From assembly GCA_963764505.1 (NCBI GenBank), contig CAVXSP010000001.1:1240001-1304000 (forward strand): 64,000 bases of DNA, read 5' to 3'. A program made the translations under genes and the position numbers. The stretch's first letter is position 1. Each line of letters starts with the position of its first letter. The notes under the pieces were generated by a model. The model was not told where the DNA came from and ran no database searches. It was given only the letters and a program-made list of their open reading frames with translations. Of this stretch, positions 1 to 8,826 are shown one piece after another. This DNA is from CAVXSP01 sp963764505 (GTDB lineage Bacteria; Acidobacteriota; Vicinamibacteria; Vicinamibacterales; SCN-69-37).

Positions 1-12
1 GACTCTCTGCGC

Positions 13-1578
13 GTGGATCAGACCGCCCCGACCCAACCCGTCGTCAATCCCTGGATCATCGCGATCGCGGTGATGTTCGGCACGTTCATGGAGGTGCTCG
101 ACACCACGGTGGTGAACGTGTCGCTGCCCCACATCGCGGGCAATCTGTCCGCCACCGTGGAGGAAGCCACGTGGACGCTGACTTCGTACCTGGTGGCCAA
201 TGCGATCGTCCTGCCGATCACCGGATGGCTCGCGCAGTACTTCGGCCGCAAACGCCTGCTGATGATGTCGCTCACCGGCTTCACGATCGCGTCGCTGCTC
301 AGCGGACTCGCGCCGAATCTTGGGGCGCTCGTGGTGTTCCGAATCGTCCAGGGCGCGACGGGCGGGGTGCTTCAGCCGATCTCCCAGGCGGTCATGCTCG
401 AGGCGTTCCCGCCGCACGAGCGAGGCAAGGCCATGGCCTTCTGGGGCCTTGGCATCGTCGTCGCGCCGATGCTGGGGCCGATCCTCGGCGGCTGGCTGAC
501 CGACAGCTATTCCTGGCGATGGGTGTTCTACATCAACCTGCCGGTCGGCATCGCGTCCTTGTATATGACGAAGCGCTTCATCTTCGATCCGTCGTACCTC
601 AAGCGGGGCGCCGGCGCGGTGGACGGCTGGGGGATCGGGATGCTCGCGGTCGGCATCGGCGCGCTGCAGATCATGCTGGACAAGGGGCAGCAGGAGGACT
701 GGTTCTCTTCCCAGCTGATCGTGACCTGTCTCGTCGTCAGTGTCGGCATGCTGGCGGCTTTCATCGTTCGCGAACTGATCGCGCGCGATCCGGTCGTGCA
801 CTTGCGCGTGTTCAAGAGCCGCAACTATTCGGTCGGCGTGTTCATGATGACGACGCTGGGATTCGTGCTCTACGGCAGCCTGGTGGCGCTGCCGGTGTTC
901 CTGCAGACGCTGATGGGCTACCCGGCCGTCGAAGCCGGACTGGCCACGGCGCCGCGCGGGCTCGGCGCGTTCATCGGCATGCCGATCATCGGCTGGGTGA
1001 TGTCGCGCGGCGTGGACCCGCGAAAGCTCCTCGCCGGCGGCTTCTTCGCCGCGGGCCTCGCGCTGGTACAGCTCTCGATGCTCGACACCACCGCGACGAT
1101 CTGGAACTTCTTCTGGCCGCAGCTCTGGCTCGGGCTCGCCCTCTCGTTCATGTTCGTCCCGCTCACGACGACCACCATGGACCCGATCCCGCGCGAGGAG
1201 ATGGGCAACGCCACCAGCCTGTTCAACCTGATGCGCAATCTCGGGGGAGGCCTCGGCATCGCGGCGGCGACGACGGTGATCGCGCGGGTCACGCAGCGCA
1301 ACTTCAGCGTGCTCGGCGAGCACCTCAACGTGTTCGACCCGCAGACACGCGCTACGCTGGCGGCGATGCAGCAGCGCTTCATGGCGTCCGGCATGGATCC
1401 GGCGACGGCGTCCAAGGCCGCCTACGCGGCCATGGGCGGCGTCCTCCACGCGCAGGCGTCGCTCCTCTCGTACCTGTACGCGTTTCGCGCCTTCGGCCTG
1501 ATCTTCATCGTCGCGGTCCCGCTGCTGTTTCTGCTGAAACGGCCGTCGAGCTCGCGGGCGCCGTCGGCCGCGCACTGA
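13..1578 (+). CDS. DHA2-family MFS multidrug exporter (EmrB/QacA type)
   Basis: Predicted inner-membrane proton-driven drug exporter of 521 residues, the usual size for 14-helix DHA2 proteins. The first helix carries the family signature MEVLDTTVVNVSLPHIAG near residues 22-39, and the loop after helix 2 has the MFS motif A form GWLAQYFGRKR. Motif C-like glycines are seen around GIVVAPMLGPILGG. The start is a GTG 12 bases into the window. No in-frame stop lies upstream, so a start further left cannot be excluded, but family members begin with a similarly short N-terminus before PWIIAIAV. No EmrA-type adaptor is visible downstream; it may lie to the left. Substrate is not predictable. Confidence 0.9.
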   Translation: MDQTAPTQPVVNPWIIAIAVMFGTFMEVLDTTVVNVSLPHIAGNLSATVEEATWTLTSYLVANAIVLPITGWLAQYFGRKRLLMMSLTGFTIASLLSGLAPNLGALVVFRIVQGATGGVLQPISQAVMLEAFPPHERGKAMAFWGLGIVVAPMLGPILGGWLTDSYSWRWVFYINLPVGIASLYMTKRFIFDPSYLKRGAGAVDGWGIGMLAVGIGALQIMLDKGQQEDWFSSQLIVTCLVVSVGMLAAFIVRELIARDPVVHLRVFKSRNYSVGVFMMTTLGFVLYGSLVALPVFLQTLMGYPAVEAGLATAPRGLGAFIGMPIIGWVMSRGVDPRKLLAGGFFAAGLALVQLSMLDTTATIWNFFWPQLWLGLALSFMFVPLTTTTMDPIPREEMGNATSLFNLMRNLGGGLGIAAATTVIARVTQRNFSVLGEHLNVFDPQTRATLAAMQQRFMASGMDPATASKAAYAAMGGVLHAQASLLSYLYAFRAFGLIFIVAVPLLFLLKRPSSSRAPSAAH

Positions 1579-1645
1579 AGCCCAAACGTCACTTCGGTCG
1601 ACGTCGTTCTATACTGCCGGCGTGGCGCCGCCGATCATCGAGTAG

Positions 1646-1768
1646 GCGGCGAAGGTGAACGCCGCGCAGACGCTGTGGGTGCCTGCTGTCAATAGCCACG
1701 GCGGGTTGGGGGACTGGGCGTTCGTGGAGATCACCGATCCGTGGGATGCAAGGAGCGCGATTCGGGGG
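1646..1768 (+). pseudogene. C-terminal remnant of a type III restriction (Res) subunit
   Basis: About 41 codons just after an in-frame TAG read like the extreme C-terminus of DEAD-box type III restriction subunits: TLWVPAVN followed by WAFVEITDPWDA. I recall this tail from the family, but no search was run. Nothing upstream resembles the helicase or nuclease domains, because an MFS gene ends 67 bases earlier. The reading frame runs without a stop into the ATPase gene that follows, so automatic callers may start that gene here and fuse the fragment to it. It pairs with a methyltransferase tail at 3721-4199. Confidence 0.5.
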
Positions 1769-1840
1769 CCATCGGGAATGCGTCTGCGGTCCTCGAGGGG
1801 CCAGCGCCAGCTCGCCAGGGTGGGGCATGATAGGGACGTC

Positions 1841-3004
1841 ATGAAGAATGCGACGCGCGCGCATTCCGGCCTGCGTTTCGGCCGTGTTCATCTCGAGAAC
1901 TGGCGCAACTTCGGCGTCGCCGACGTCGAGCTGGCGGAGCGGGTGTTCGTTGTTGGACCGAACGCTTCCGGAAAGTCGAATTTTCTGGATGTCTTCAGGT
2001 TTCTTCACGACATCGTGTCGGTCGGCGGCGGCTTGCAGGCAGCAGTTCGAAAGCGCCAGGGTGTGTCGAAGCTCCGCTCTCTGTCGGCGCGCCGGTCTCC
2101 GGACGTCGTGATCAGAGTGGACCTCGTCGCCGCTGGCGCGGACACGTGGCAGTACGAGCTGGCGCTTGGACAGAACGGGAAGCAGCGGCCAGAGATCAAA
2201 CGTGAGCGTGTGATCCACAACGGCCGACAGCTCCTCAGCCGCCCGGACGATCATGACAAGTCCGACCGCGAGCGTCTGACGCAGACGTACCTCCAGCAGG
2301 TGAACGCGAACAAGGACTTCCGCCCGGTGGCGGATGCGTTTGCGTCCGTTCGATACCTTCACATCGTTCCGCAGCTGGTCCGGGAGCCCGATCGGTCCGT
2401 CGGCCGGACGAATGATCCGTACGGCGGCGATTTCCTGGAACAGTTGGCCAGCACGCCCGAGAAGACCCTGAAGTCGAAACTGCGAGCAATTTCCGAGGCG
2501 CTTCGCGTTGCTGTCCCGCAGTTGTCGGAACTCGAGCTGAGCCGCGACGACCGCGGCGCGCCTCATCTCCGCGGTCGATACGAGCACTGGCGACCGCGGG
2601 GCGCATGGCAGGCCGAGGATCAGTTCTCCGACGGGACGCTCCGCCTGCTCGGGTTGCTCTGGGCCGTCATGGGTCCTGGAGGCCCGTTGCTTCTCGAAGA
2701 GCCGGAGCTGTCATTGCATCCGGGCGTCGTGCGCTTCCTTCCGCAGATGTTCTCACGCATGCAGCGGCGATCGTTCCGCCAGATCATTGCGAGCACGCAT
2801 TCGACGGATCTTTTGCAGGATGAAGGGATTGGCGCAGACGAGGTGCTTCTGCTGCGGCCCACACCGGAAGGCACCGTGGTAAGCAGCGCAGCCAGCTTCG
2901 AAGAAGTCAACGATCTTCTCGCGGGGGGATCCTCGCTGGCAGAGGCCGTCATCCCGCTGACGCAACCGCGCGATGCCGAGCAACTGGCGCTGTTCGGAGA
3001 CTGA
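1841..3004 (+). CDS. AAA ATPase of the OLD/SMC-like ABC group, possible defence effector
   Basis: 387-residue ATPase starting at an ATG; the open frame extends upstream but that part is the Res remnant. It has an N-terminal FGRVHLENWRNF strand, Walker A GPNASGKSN at about 39-47, an ABC-signature-like FSDGT near 262-266, Walker B LLLEEPELSLHP near 283-294 and a D-loop/switch STHSTD near 318-323. This layout is typical of AAA_21/OLD-like ATPases. Six bases separate its stop from a small TOPRIM-like gene, so the two are probably co-translated. ATPase plus TOPRIM nuclease pairs are known in anti-phage systems (OLD, Gabija, PARIS), and the flanking restriction-modification debris supports a defence role. 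The exact family is not established. Confidence 0.8.
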   Translation: MKNATRAHSGLRFGRVHLENWRNFGVADVELAERVFVVGPNASGKSNFLDVFRFLHDIVSVGGGLQAAVRKRQGVSKLRSLSARRSPDVVIRVDLVAAGADTWQYELALGQNGKQRPEIKRERVIHNGRQLLSRPDDHDKSDRERLTQTYLQQVNANKDFRPVADAFASVRYLHIVPQLVREPDRSVGRTNDPYGGDFLEQLASTPEKTLKSKLRAISEALRVAVPQLSELELSRDDRGAPHLRGRYEHWRPRGAWQAEDQFSDGTLRLLGLLWAVMGPGGPLLLEEPELSLHPGVVRFLPQMFSRMQRRSFRQIIASTHSTDLLQDEGIGADEVLLLRPTPEGTVVSSAASFEEVNDLLAGGSSLAEAVIPLTQPRDAEQLALFGD

Positions 3005-3010
3005 CATCCC

Positions 3011-3619
3011 GTGAATGTCGTTTACGTGTCAGGCGCGGTCGAAGGACCGTCGGACGAGGCGGTGCTGCGCCGAATCGCCGCGCATGCCGGCGCGCAGGTG
3101 CATCGTGTCCAGGTCCAGCACGGGAAGAGCAACCTCCGGCATCGAATGAGCGGATACAACAATGCGGCACGTCGAAGTCCTTGGCTCGTTCTCGTGGACC
3201 TCAACGGTGAGTATCCCTGCCCCGGTGCCCTGGTCTCCGATTGGCTGCCCGAGCCAGCACGTTACATGAGGCTCCGCGTGGTTGTTCACCAGATCGAGGC
3301 GTGGCTGATGGCCGATGCCGAGCGATTCGCTCAGTTCTTCGGCGTGAGACGATGCGATCTGCCAGAGTGGCCGGAGGCGCTCCCGAACGCCAAATCGACC
3401 GTCATCACCCTCACGTCGGCATCACGAAGGGCCGCTGTTCGAGCCGACATGACACCCCGACCGCGATCCGGCCGGACCGTTGGGCCAGCTTACACCTCGA
3501 GGATCATCGAGTTCGCCCGATCATCAGATGGCTGGCGACCCGAGGTGGCCGCCAAGCGGGCGCCGAGTCTCGACCGTTGCCTGTCTCGCCTCCGGGAGTT
3601 GATCGACAGCGCTCCGTAG
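3011..3619 (+). CDS. Small TOPRIM-like protein (DUF4276-like), partner of the ATPase
   Basis: 202 residues from a GTG start, six bases after the ATPase stop. The N-terminus YVSGAVEGPSDEAVLRRI matches the first TOPRIM strand and acidic turn (E11, G12, D15). A second acidic site is at VLVDLNG (D63), where the usual second Asp is Asn65. The motif IEAWLMAD (95-102) is the hallmark I associate with DUF4276-type proteins. Such proteins are often partnered with AAA ATPases in mobile or defence loci and are presumed nucleases. The Asn replacement could weaken metal binding. Function is inferred from context and motif only. Confidence 0.65.
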   Translation: MNVVYVSGAVEGPSDEAVLRRIAAHAGAQVHRVQVQHGKSNLRHRMSGYNNAARRSPWLVLVDLNGEYPCPGALVSDWLPEPARYMRLRVVVHQIEAWLMADAERFAQFFGVRRCDLPEWPEALPNAKSTVITLTSASRRAAVRADMTPRPRSGRTVGPAYTSRIIEFARSSDGWRPEVAAKRAPSLDRCLSRLRELIDSAP

Positions 3620-3720
3620 ATCTGTCCGGATTGTGGCCCGGGAAGTTGGAGCGAGGGTACCACGCTATGTGTGACGGCGAGGTCCCACAGTAGAATCAAG
3701 CCCCCACATCGACCCGTTCT

Positions 3721-4199
3721 GAAGCGACGCGCTACGGCAGGCTCCAGGTGCTCATCACGCGGATGAATCCGGACCTGAGCATGGGCGACGAGCTCCTGAA
3801 GAAGACCGGCGCCGGCAATCTCTTCATGGTGTTCGGTGAGCCCGACGTCACCGTGGAGACCGTGGACGCTGACGGGAACCTGCGGGTCGGCTGAACGGCC
3901 TGGACGTCTACGACCCGACGACGGGCGCGATTCGCAGCAGCTCCACCGACGACATCGCCTGCTGGTTCATCGACACCAATTACGACGGCGAGAGCTTCTT
4001 CGTGCGCCGCGTATTTCACGGGCGCCGTCGACCGTACGAGAAGCTAAGCGCGGCGGACGAAGCCGCCTGGGCCACGCTCTACAGCACCGTCAGCCGGCCG
4101 TTCGCGCCACCCGAGACGGGGAGGATCGCCATCAAGGTCATCAATCACTATGGCGACGAGGTCTTGAAGGTGTACAGGATGGAAGCCGTGGCGGAATGA
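3721..4199 (+). pseudogene. C-terminal remnant of a type III (Mod) adenine methyltransferase, frameshifted
   Basis: Reading from 3721, the frame gives GRLQVLITRMNPDLSMGDEL and then GAGNLFMVFGEPD before a TGA near 3893. The sequence continues in the next frame as GLDVYDPTTG, DDIACWFIDTNYDGESFFV and SRPFAPPETGRIAIKVINHYG, ending at 4199. These blocks match what I recall of the C-terminus of Mod subunits in type III restriction-modification systems. The catalytic DPPY and FxGxG regions are absent, so it cannot methylate. A frameshift near 3885-3893 and a short in-frame loss around 4020 indicate decay. Together with the Res tail upstream it marks a former restriction-modification locus. Confidence 0.6.
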
Positions 4200-4299
4200 T
4201 GTGGTGGGCTGTCGGCCCGAATTCGAGCAGCGCGCCGGCTCTGTGGCGCGCGAGATCGCGAGTGAGGGCCCACAGCGCCCACATCATTCCGCCACGGCT
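4184..4299. repeat. Perfect 21-bp inverted repeat with 74-bp loop
   Basis: Bases 4184-4204 and 4279-4299 are exact reverse complements over 21 bp. The left arm contains the last codons and stop of the methyltransferase remnant. The right arm ends immediately before the stop codon of the convergent DUF1080 gene. It could act as a bidirectional transcription barrier or be the scar of an inverted duplication. There is no U-tract. Confidence 0.8.
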
Positions 4300-4989
4300 C
4301 TACAGTCCCTTGATCCTGATGTTCTTGTAGTACGTGAAGCTGTTCGGGTCGTGCGCCTGGAACGCGATCGTCCCCGGGGCGATCTTCCGCTCCGGGAAAT
4401 CGTAGCTGCCGGCCCAGTCCGCCGGCTGCGTCCACTCCACGGCCTTCTTGCCCTTGACCTGGATCGTGATCGTCTGGCCCTTGACCATGATCTCCATCGG
4501 GAACCACTCGTCGTCTTTCGCGGGAATGTAGGACAGATCGACGACGTGATACAGGCTGCCGGTGCGGATGCGGTCGGTGTGGCTGTTGTTCACCTGGACC
4601 TCGAAGCCCTTGGCGGGAAAGCCCGTCGGCTGCCACTCGGTGCAGATGTAGATGCCGCCATTCGACTTGTTCTTCGCCATGACGTCGAGCCGGAGGTCGA
4701 AGTCCTTGAACGTGTGGTTCATCACCGGCCCGTCGTAGAACAGATGCGCCGCGCCGGGCACGCCATTGGCCTGGATGGCGCCGTCGACCACGGTGAACGT
4801 CCCTTCGCCGGTGTTGCCCTGCCCGGCCGCGGCGCCGACCTTCCAGCCGGTCAGGTCCTTGCCGTTGAACAGGCTCGTGTAACCCGCTTCGGCTTTGGGC
4901 GCGGCCTGCGGAAGCACGGCCGCGACGCGGATCGTACCGGCCAGCGCGAACGCGGCCGCCGTGGTCAGGAGCGTGAGGGAACGCGTCAT
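4300..4989 (-). CDS. Secreted DUF1080 (3-keto-disaccharide hydrolase-like) protein
   Basis: 229 residues with an N-terminal signal peptide (MTRSLTLLTTAAAFALAG, cleavage probably before the APKAEAG region). The mature part opens with YTSLFNGKDLTGW, the signature of DUF1080 jelly-roll domains, and continues with NGGIYICTEW and FEVQVNN typical of that fold. Proteins of this family are abundant in Acidobacteriota and Planctomycetes and are linked to extracytoplasmic sugar hydrolysis. It lies downstream of the DAO-type oxidoreductase on the same strand with a 54-base gap. Substrate is unknown. Confidence 0.85.
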   Translation of the reverse strand: MTRSLTLLTTAAAFALAGTIRVAAVLPQAAPKAEAGYTSLFNGKDLTGWKVGAAAGQGNTGEGTFTVVDGAIQANGVPGAAHLFYDGPVMNHTFKDFDLRLDVMAKNKSNGGIYICTEWQPTGFPAKGFEVQVNNSHTDRIRTGSLYHVVDLSYIPAKDDEWFPMEIMVKGQTITIQVKGKKAVEWTQPADWAGSYDFPERKIAPGTIAFQAHDPNSFTYYKNIRIKGL

Positions 4990-5043
4990 GGGGATCGTCC
5001 TCCTGAGGATCTGGTCTGCGCGTCAGCCTAGCACGGCTCGCGT

Positions 5044-6330
5044 TCATCCCACCCAGTCCTGGATCCGGTAGTACGCGCCCACGAGCGGCAGGAACCAGGG
5101 CCGGCCGTACTGTAGCGGGATCGTCGGACACGCGAGCCCGAGGAGCGGATGCGGCCTCGTCCGGCCCGCGATCCGCTCGCCGACCAGCTCGCCGAGGACC
5201 GTCGCCATCGCGATGCCGTGGCCTCCGTAGCCGGCGGCGTACCACAGGCCGCCCAACCGGCCGGCGTGCGGCAGCTGGTCGCGCGTGAAGGCCACGTTCC
5301 CGCCCCAGGCATAGTCGATCCGCGCCGGCTCGAGATCGGGAAAGACCTCCACGAGCCCGCGCTGCAGCACGCGCGCGGCCCGCCGCGTGCGCTCCGGCGA
5401 GGGCGTGCCGAACTCGGCGCGCCCGCCGAACAGCAGACGCCGGTCCGAGGTCAGCCTGAAGTACGAGAGAAAGTGTCTGGAGTCGAAGACCATGCGTCCG
5501 CGGGGGAGCAGGCGATTCGCCGTCGCCGGGTCGAGCGGCTCGGTCACGATCACATAGCTGCCGACCGGCATGATCCGCCGCTGAAGCGCGGGAACGAGAT
5601 GGCCGAGGTAGCCGTTCGTCGCGACGAGCACGTCTCTCGCGTGGATCTCGCCGTCCGGAGTGGAAACGGTCCAGCCATCCCCTGCCCGCGTCAGCCGGCG
5701 AACGGGCGTGTCGGGGCAAAGCCGGGCGCCGGCCCGCGCCGCCGCCGCCGACAGCCCCATGACGTACTTGGCGGGATGCAGGCTCGCGCTGCGCTCGTCG
5801 ACGAGGAGCCCGTGATAGCGTCCCGTATCGATCTCCCGGCGCTGCGCGTCGCGAGGGACGAGCTCGACGCGGTGCTGGAACACGCGCGCCAGCACGTCCT
5901 GCTCCCGCCGGAACGCCTCGAAGTGCGCTGGTTTGCAGGCGGCCTGCACGTGCCCGCTCCGGGCGTACTCGCAATCGATCGCTTCCTCGGCGATCAAGGA
6001 CTCCAGGCCGCTCATGGCCTCGATCGACGCAGCGAAGAGCGTGCGGGCGCGGGCTTCGCCGTGCCGCCGCACGAGCTCGACCGGGTCCAGCTTCAGCCCC
6101 GTGAGCACCTGTCCGGCATTTCGCGAGCTCGCGCCAAAGCCGATCCGGTCGCGCTCGAGCACGGCCACGACCGCGCCGGCCTTCGCCAGCGCCCGCGCCG
6201 CCGAGAGCCCGGTGAAGCCGCCGCCAATGATCGCGACATCCACGCGCGCGCCGTCGAGCGGCGGGCGGGGCTCCGCGATTTCGGGACCCGAAAGCGTGCT
6301 CCACCAATAGACGCGATCGGCCGCGCTCAT
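5044..6330 (-). CDS. FAD-dependent oxidoreductase of the DAO family (PuuB/OrdL-like)
   Basis: 428 residues from the ATG at 6330; the open frame extends further upstream but family proteins begin here. The dinucleotide-binding motif VAIIGGGFTGLSAARAL lies near residues 31-47. Later blocks such as LLFGGRAEFG and the C-terminal YAAGYGGHGIAMATVLGELVGERI are typical of gamma-glutamylputrescine oxidase-like amine oxidases. It probably oxidises a secondary amine or amino acid using FAD and O2. It is divergent from the secreted protein gene at 6386, and the downstream neighbour is DUF1080. No polyamine genes are near, so the substrate remains open. Confidence 0.85.
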   Translation of the reverse strand: MSAADRVYWWSTLSGPEIAEPRPPLDGARVDVAIIGGGFTGLSAARALAKAGAVVAVLERDRIGFGASSRNAGQVLTGLKLDPVELVRRHGEARARTLFAASIEAMSGLESLIAEEAIDCEYARSGHVQAACKPAHFEAFRREQDVLARVFQHRVELVPRDAQRREIDTGRYHGLLVDERSASLHPAKYVMGLSAAAARAGARLCPDTPVRRLTRAGDGWTVSTPDGEIHARDVLVATNGYLGHLVPALQRRIMPVGSYVIVTEPLDPATANRLLPRGRMVFDSRHFLSYFRLTSDRRLLFGGRAEFGTPSPERTRRAARVLQRGLVEVFPDLEPARIDYAWGGNVAFTRDQLPHAGRLGGLWYAAGYGGHGIAMATVLGELVGERIAGRTRPHPLLGLACPTIPLQYGRPWFLPLVGAYYRIQDWVG

Positions 6331-6385
6331 GCTGCGGATTCTATGGCACCAGTGGATGGCAGTCCTCTTGCAGTCGCAGATCGCC

Positions 6386-7195
6386 ATGCAAGTTCGCCAG
6401 GCTGGTCTCGTCAGGGTCGTTCTCATGTGCGCGCCCGCAGTCGTCATGACCGCCGCCCTGCGCGCACAATCCGTGAGGGTCCGGCACCCGGAAGGCGTCG
6501 TGCACGGCTTCCTGGCGCTGCGCACGACCGACGGCACGCCTCTGGCCGATGGCGACCTGATCCAGACGAGCCAGGGAGATCGTCTGACGGCGCGCGCGGT
6601 GTTTCACTTCGAGAATGGGTCCGTTCGTGACGAGACGGCGGTGTTCTCTCAGAAAGAGACCTTTCGACTGCTCAGCTACCATCTGGAGCAGAAGGGCCGC
6701 AGCTTCCCGCAGGCGATCGACATGAGGATCGATCCGGGCGCCGGCCATGTGGTCGTACGCTACACGGATGACGACGGAAAGCCGCAGGTGGCCGACGAAC
6801 GCATGGAGCTGCCCGACAACCTCGCGAACGGCCTGATTCCCATCCTTCTCAAGAACGTGCGCGACGGCGAGTTGCCGCTCACGCTGTCCATGGTGGCGGC
6901 CACGCCCAAGCCGCGGCTCGTGAAGCTGCGCGTCACGGCGGCGGGCCGGGATCCGTTCTCCATCGGCGGCCAGCGGCGCGAAGCCGTGCACTACGTGTTG
7001 AAAGTCGATCTCGGCGGCCTGACCGGCCTTGTGGCGCCGCTCGTCGGCAGGCAGCCGCCGGACAACCACGTGTGGATCCTCCAGGGCGACGCGCCTGCGT
7101 TCGTCAAGTCGGAGTTTCCCTTCTTCGCCGAGGGGCCGATGTGGCGCATCGAGCTGACGAGTCCCGTCTGGCCGAAGGGTTCACCGCGCGATTGA
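6386..7195 (+). CDS. Secreted protein of unknown function
   Basis: 269 residues from ATG 6386. The open frame begins at 6329, but the 6386 start puts a normal signal peptide (VRVVLMCAPAVVMTAALRAQ) at the N-terminus. The rest looks beta-rich, with alternating hydrophobic strands such as LTARAVFHFENGSVRDETAVF and HYVLKVDLGG. This recalls periplasmic lipid-binding or DUF3108-like proteins, but I cannot assign a family. The C-terminus is WRIELTSPVWPKG. Alone between divergent DAO and co-directional Rieske reductase genes. Confidence 0.65.
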   Translation: MQVRQAGLVRVVLMCAPAVVMTAALRAQSVRVRHPEGVVHGFLALRTTDGTPLADGDLIQTSQGDRLTARAVFHFENGSVRDETAVFSQKETFRLLSYHLEQKGRSFPQAIDMRIDPGAGHVVVRYTDDDGKPQVADERMELPDNLANGLIPILLKNVRDGELPLTLSMVAATPKPRLVKLRVTAAGRDPFSIGGQRREAVHYVLKVDLGGLTGLVAPLVGRQPPDNHVWILQGDAPAFVKSEFPFFAEGPMWRIELTSPVWPKGSPRD

Positions 7196-7266
7196 GGCGA
7201 GGCGTTCGGCCGGCGCCGGCGCGTTGCGATCGTCGTCGTCCTGAGCGAGACTCGGATTGAGGACCA

Positions 7267-8805
7267 ATGGCCGAGAGCGATGCGCCACGAGATTTGAGCC
7301 GCGGGATTCCGGCGGCCGACCTGTCCGAGGGCGCCGTCGTGTCGGGCCGTGTCGGCGAAGAGGACGTCATCCTCGTGGCCCGTGGCGCCGATCTGTTCGC
7401 CATCGGCGCCAACTGCACGCACTATCGAGGACCGCTCTCGCAGGGCCTGGTCGTCGGCGACACGATTCGTTGCCCCTGGCACCACGCCTGCTTCAGTCTG
7501 CGCACGGGCGAGCCCCTTCGCGCTCCGGCCCTCGACCCGGTGTCGTGCTGGCGTGTCGAGCGCCACGGGGATACGGTCTTCGTGCGCGAGAAGCTCGGCG
7601 GCGGACCCCCAACCGGCCCCGTCAGCCCGCGCAGGGACTGGCCGGAGTCCGTCGTCATCATCGGCGGGGGAGCGGCCGGCCTTGCGGCTGCCGAGATGCT
7701 GCGTCGATCCGGCTACGACCGCGCCGTCACGATGATCAGCGCGGACCCGGACGCACCGCCCGACCGGCCGAACCTGTCGAAGGACTATCTGGCCGGCAGC
7801 GCCAAAGAAGACTGGATTCCCCTGCGACCGCCCGAGTTCTATCGCGACCAGCAGATCGAGCTCCTGCTCGGCGCATCCGTGGCATCGATCGATCCGGGGC
7901 AGCATCTCGTGCGCGTTTCGGGTGGACGCGACTATCGCTTCGGGGCGGCTCTGATCGCGACGGGCGCCGAGCCGGTGCGGCTGAACCTGCCGGGCGCCGA
8001 CGGCCGTGCGGTGCACTACCTGCGAAGCTTCGCCGACAGCCGCGCGATCATCGCGAGCGCGGCCGCCGCGCGCCGAGCTGTCGTCGTCGGTGCGAGCTTC
8101 ATCGGTCTTGAAGTTGCTGCGTCCCTCCGGGCGCGAGGCCTCGACGTGCACGTGGTCGCGCCCGAGCGGCGACCGATGGAACGGGTCCTGGGGCCCGAGC
8201 TCGGGCGATGGGTCCAGGGCGTGCACGAATCGCACGGGGTGGTCTTCCACCTCGAGCGGCAGGTCGAACGCTTCGACGATGGCCGTGTTGTGCTGACGGA
8301 CGGCCGCGCGCTCGAAGCCGACTTCGCGGTCATCGGCGTCGGCGTGAGGCCGCGGGTCGCGCTCGCCCAACAGGCGCACCTCGCCATGGATCGGGGCGTT
8401 CTCGTCAACGAATATCTTCAGACGAGCGCGCCGAACATCTTCGCCGCCGGCGACGTGGCCCGCTGGCCGGATCCGCACACCGGTTCGGCGATCCGCGTCG
8501 AGCACTGGGTCGTCGCAGAGCGACAGGGGCAGGCGGCTGCCCGCAACATGCTCGGCCTTCGCGAGCGGTTCGACGCCGTGCCGTTCTTCTGGAGCCAGCA
8601 CTACGACGTGCCCATCAACTATGTCGGACACGCTGAGGCGTGGGACGCCATCGCGATCGACGGCCAGGTGGATGCGGCCGATTGCGCCGTGACCTTCCTT
8701 CGGAACGGCAGGCGGCTCGCGGTCGCCACAATCGGGCGAGACCGACAAAGCCTTCAGGCCGAAGCGGAGATGGGCTCGGAAGTCGTGTCCTCACGCGACT
8801 CCTGA
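7267..8805 (+). CDS. Rieske 2Fe-2S / FAD pyridine-nucleotide oxidoreductase (AIFM3-like)
   Basis: 512 residues. The N-terminal Rieske domain binds a 2Fe-2S cluster through C50-T-H52 and C69-P-W-H72. A linker leads to a two-dinucleotide-fold reductase with FAD motif VVIIGGGAAGLAAAEML near 129-145, an NAD motif around VVGASFIGLEVAASLRARG, and the second FAD motif IFAAGDVA. The C-terminal block (YVGHAEAWD onward) is the reductase dimerisation domain. This fusion resembles apoptosis-inducing-factor-like ferredoxin reductases with a built-in Rieske partner. It probably shuttles electrons from NAD(P)H to an unknown acceptor. Cytoplasmic; no partner oxygenase nearby. Confidence 0.88.
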   Translation: MAESDAPRDLSRGIPAADLSEGAVVSGRVGEEDVILVARGADLFAIGANCTHYRGPLSQGLVVGDTIRCPWHHACFSLRTGEPLRAPALDPVSCWRVERHGDTVFVREKLGGGPPTGPVSPRRDWPESVVIIGGGAAGLAAAEMLRRSGYDRAVTMISADPDAPPDRPNLSKDYLAGSAKEDWIPLRPPEFYRDQQIELLLGASVASIDPGQHLVRVSGGRDYRFGAALIATGAEPVRLNLPGADGRAVHYLRSFADSRAIIASAAAARRAVVVGASFIGLEVAASLRARGLDVHVVAPERRPMERVLGPELGRWVQGVHESHGVVFHLERQVERFDDGRVVLTDGRALEADFAVIGVGVRPRVALAQQAHLAMDRGVLVNEYLQTSAPNIFAAGDVARWPDPHTGSAIRVEHWVVAERQGQAAARNMLGLRERFDAVPFFWSQHYDVPINYVGHAEAWDAIAIDGQVDAADCAVTFLRNGRRLAVATIGRDRQSLQAEAEMGSEVVSSRDS

Positions 8806-8826
8806 GCCCAGGGACCTGCCCCTCCT

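Noticed and set aside
1655..1840. N-terminal extension of the ATPase
   Set aside because: The residues resemble the Res C-terminus, not an ATPase N-domain; a good ATG at 1841 precedes the first conserved strand.
4148..6307. 719-codon minus-strand frame through the DUF1080 and DAO genes
   Set aside because: Arg-rich alternate frame of two well-supported genes.
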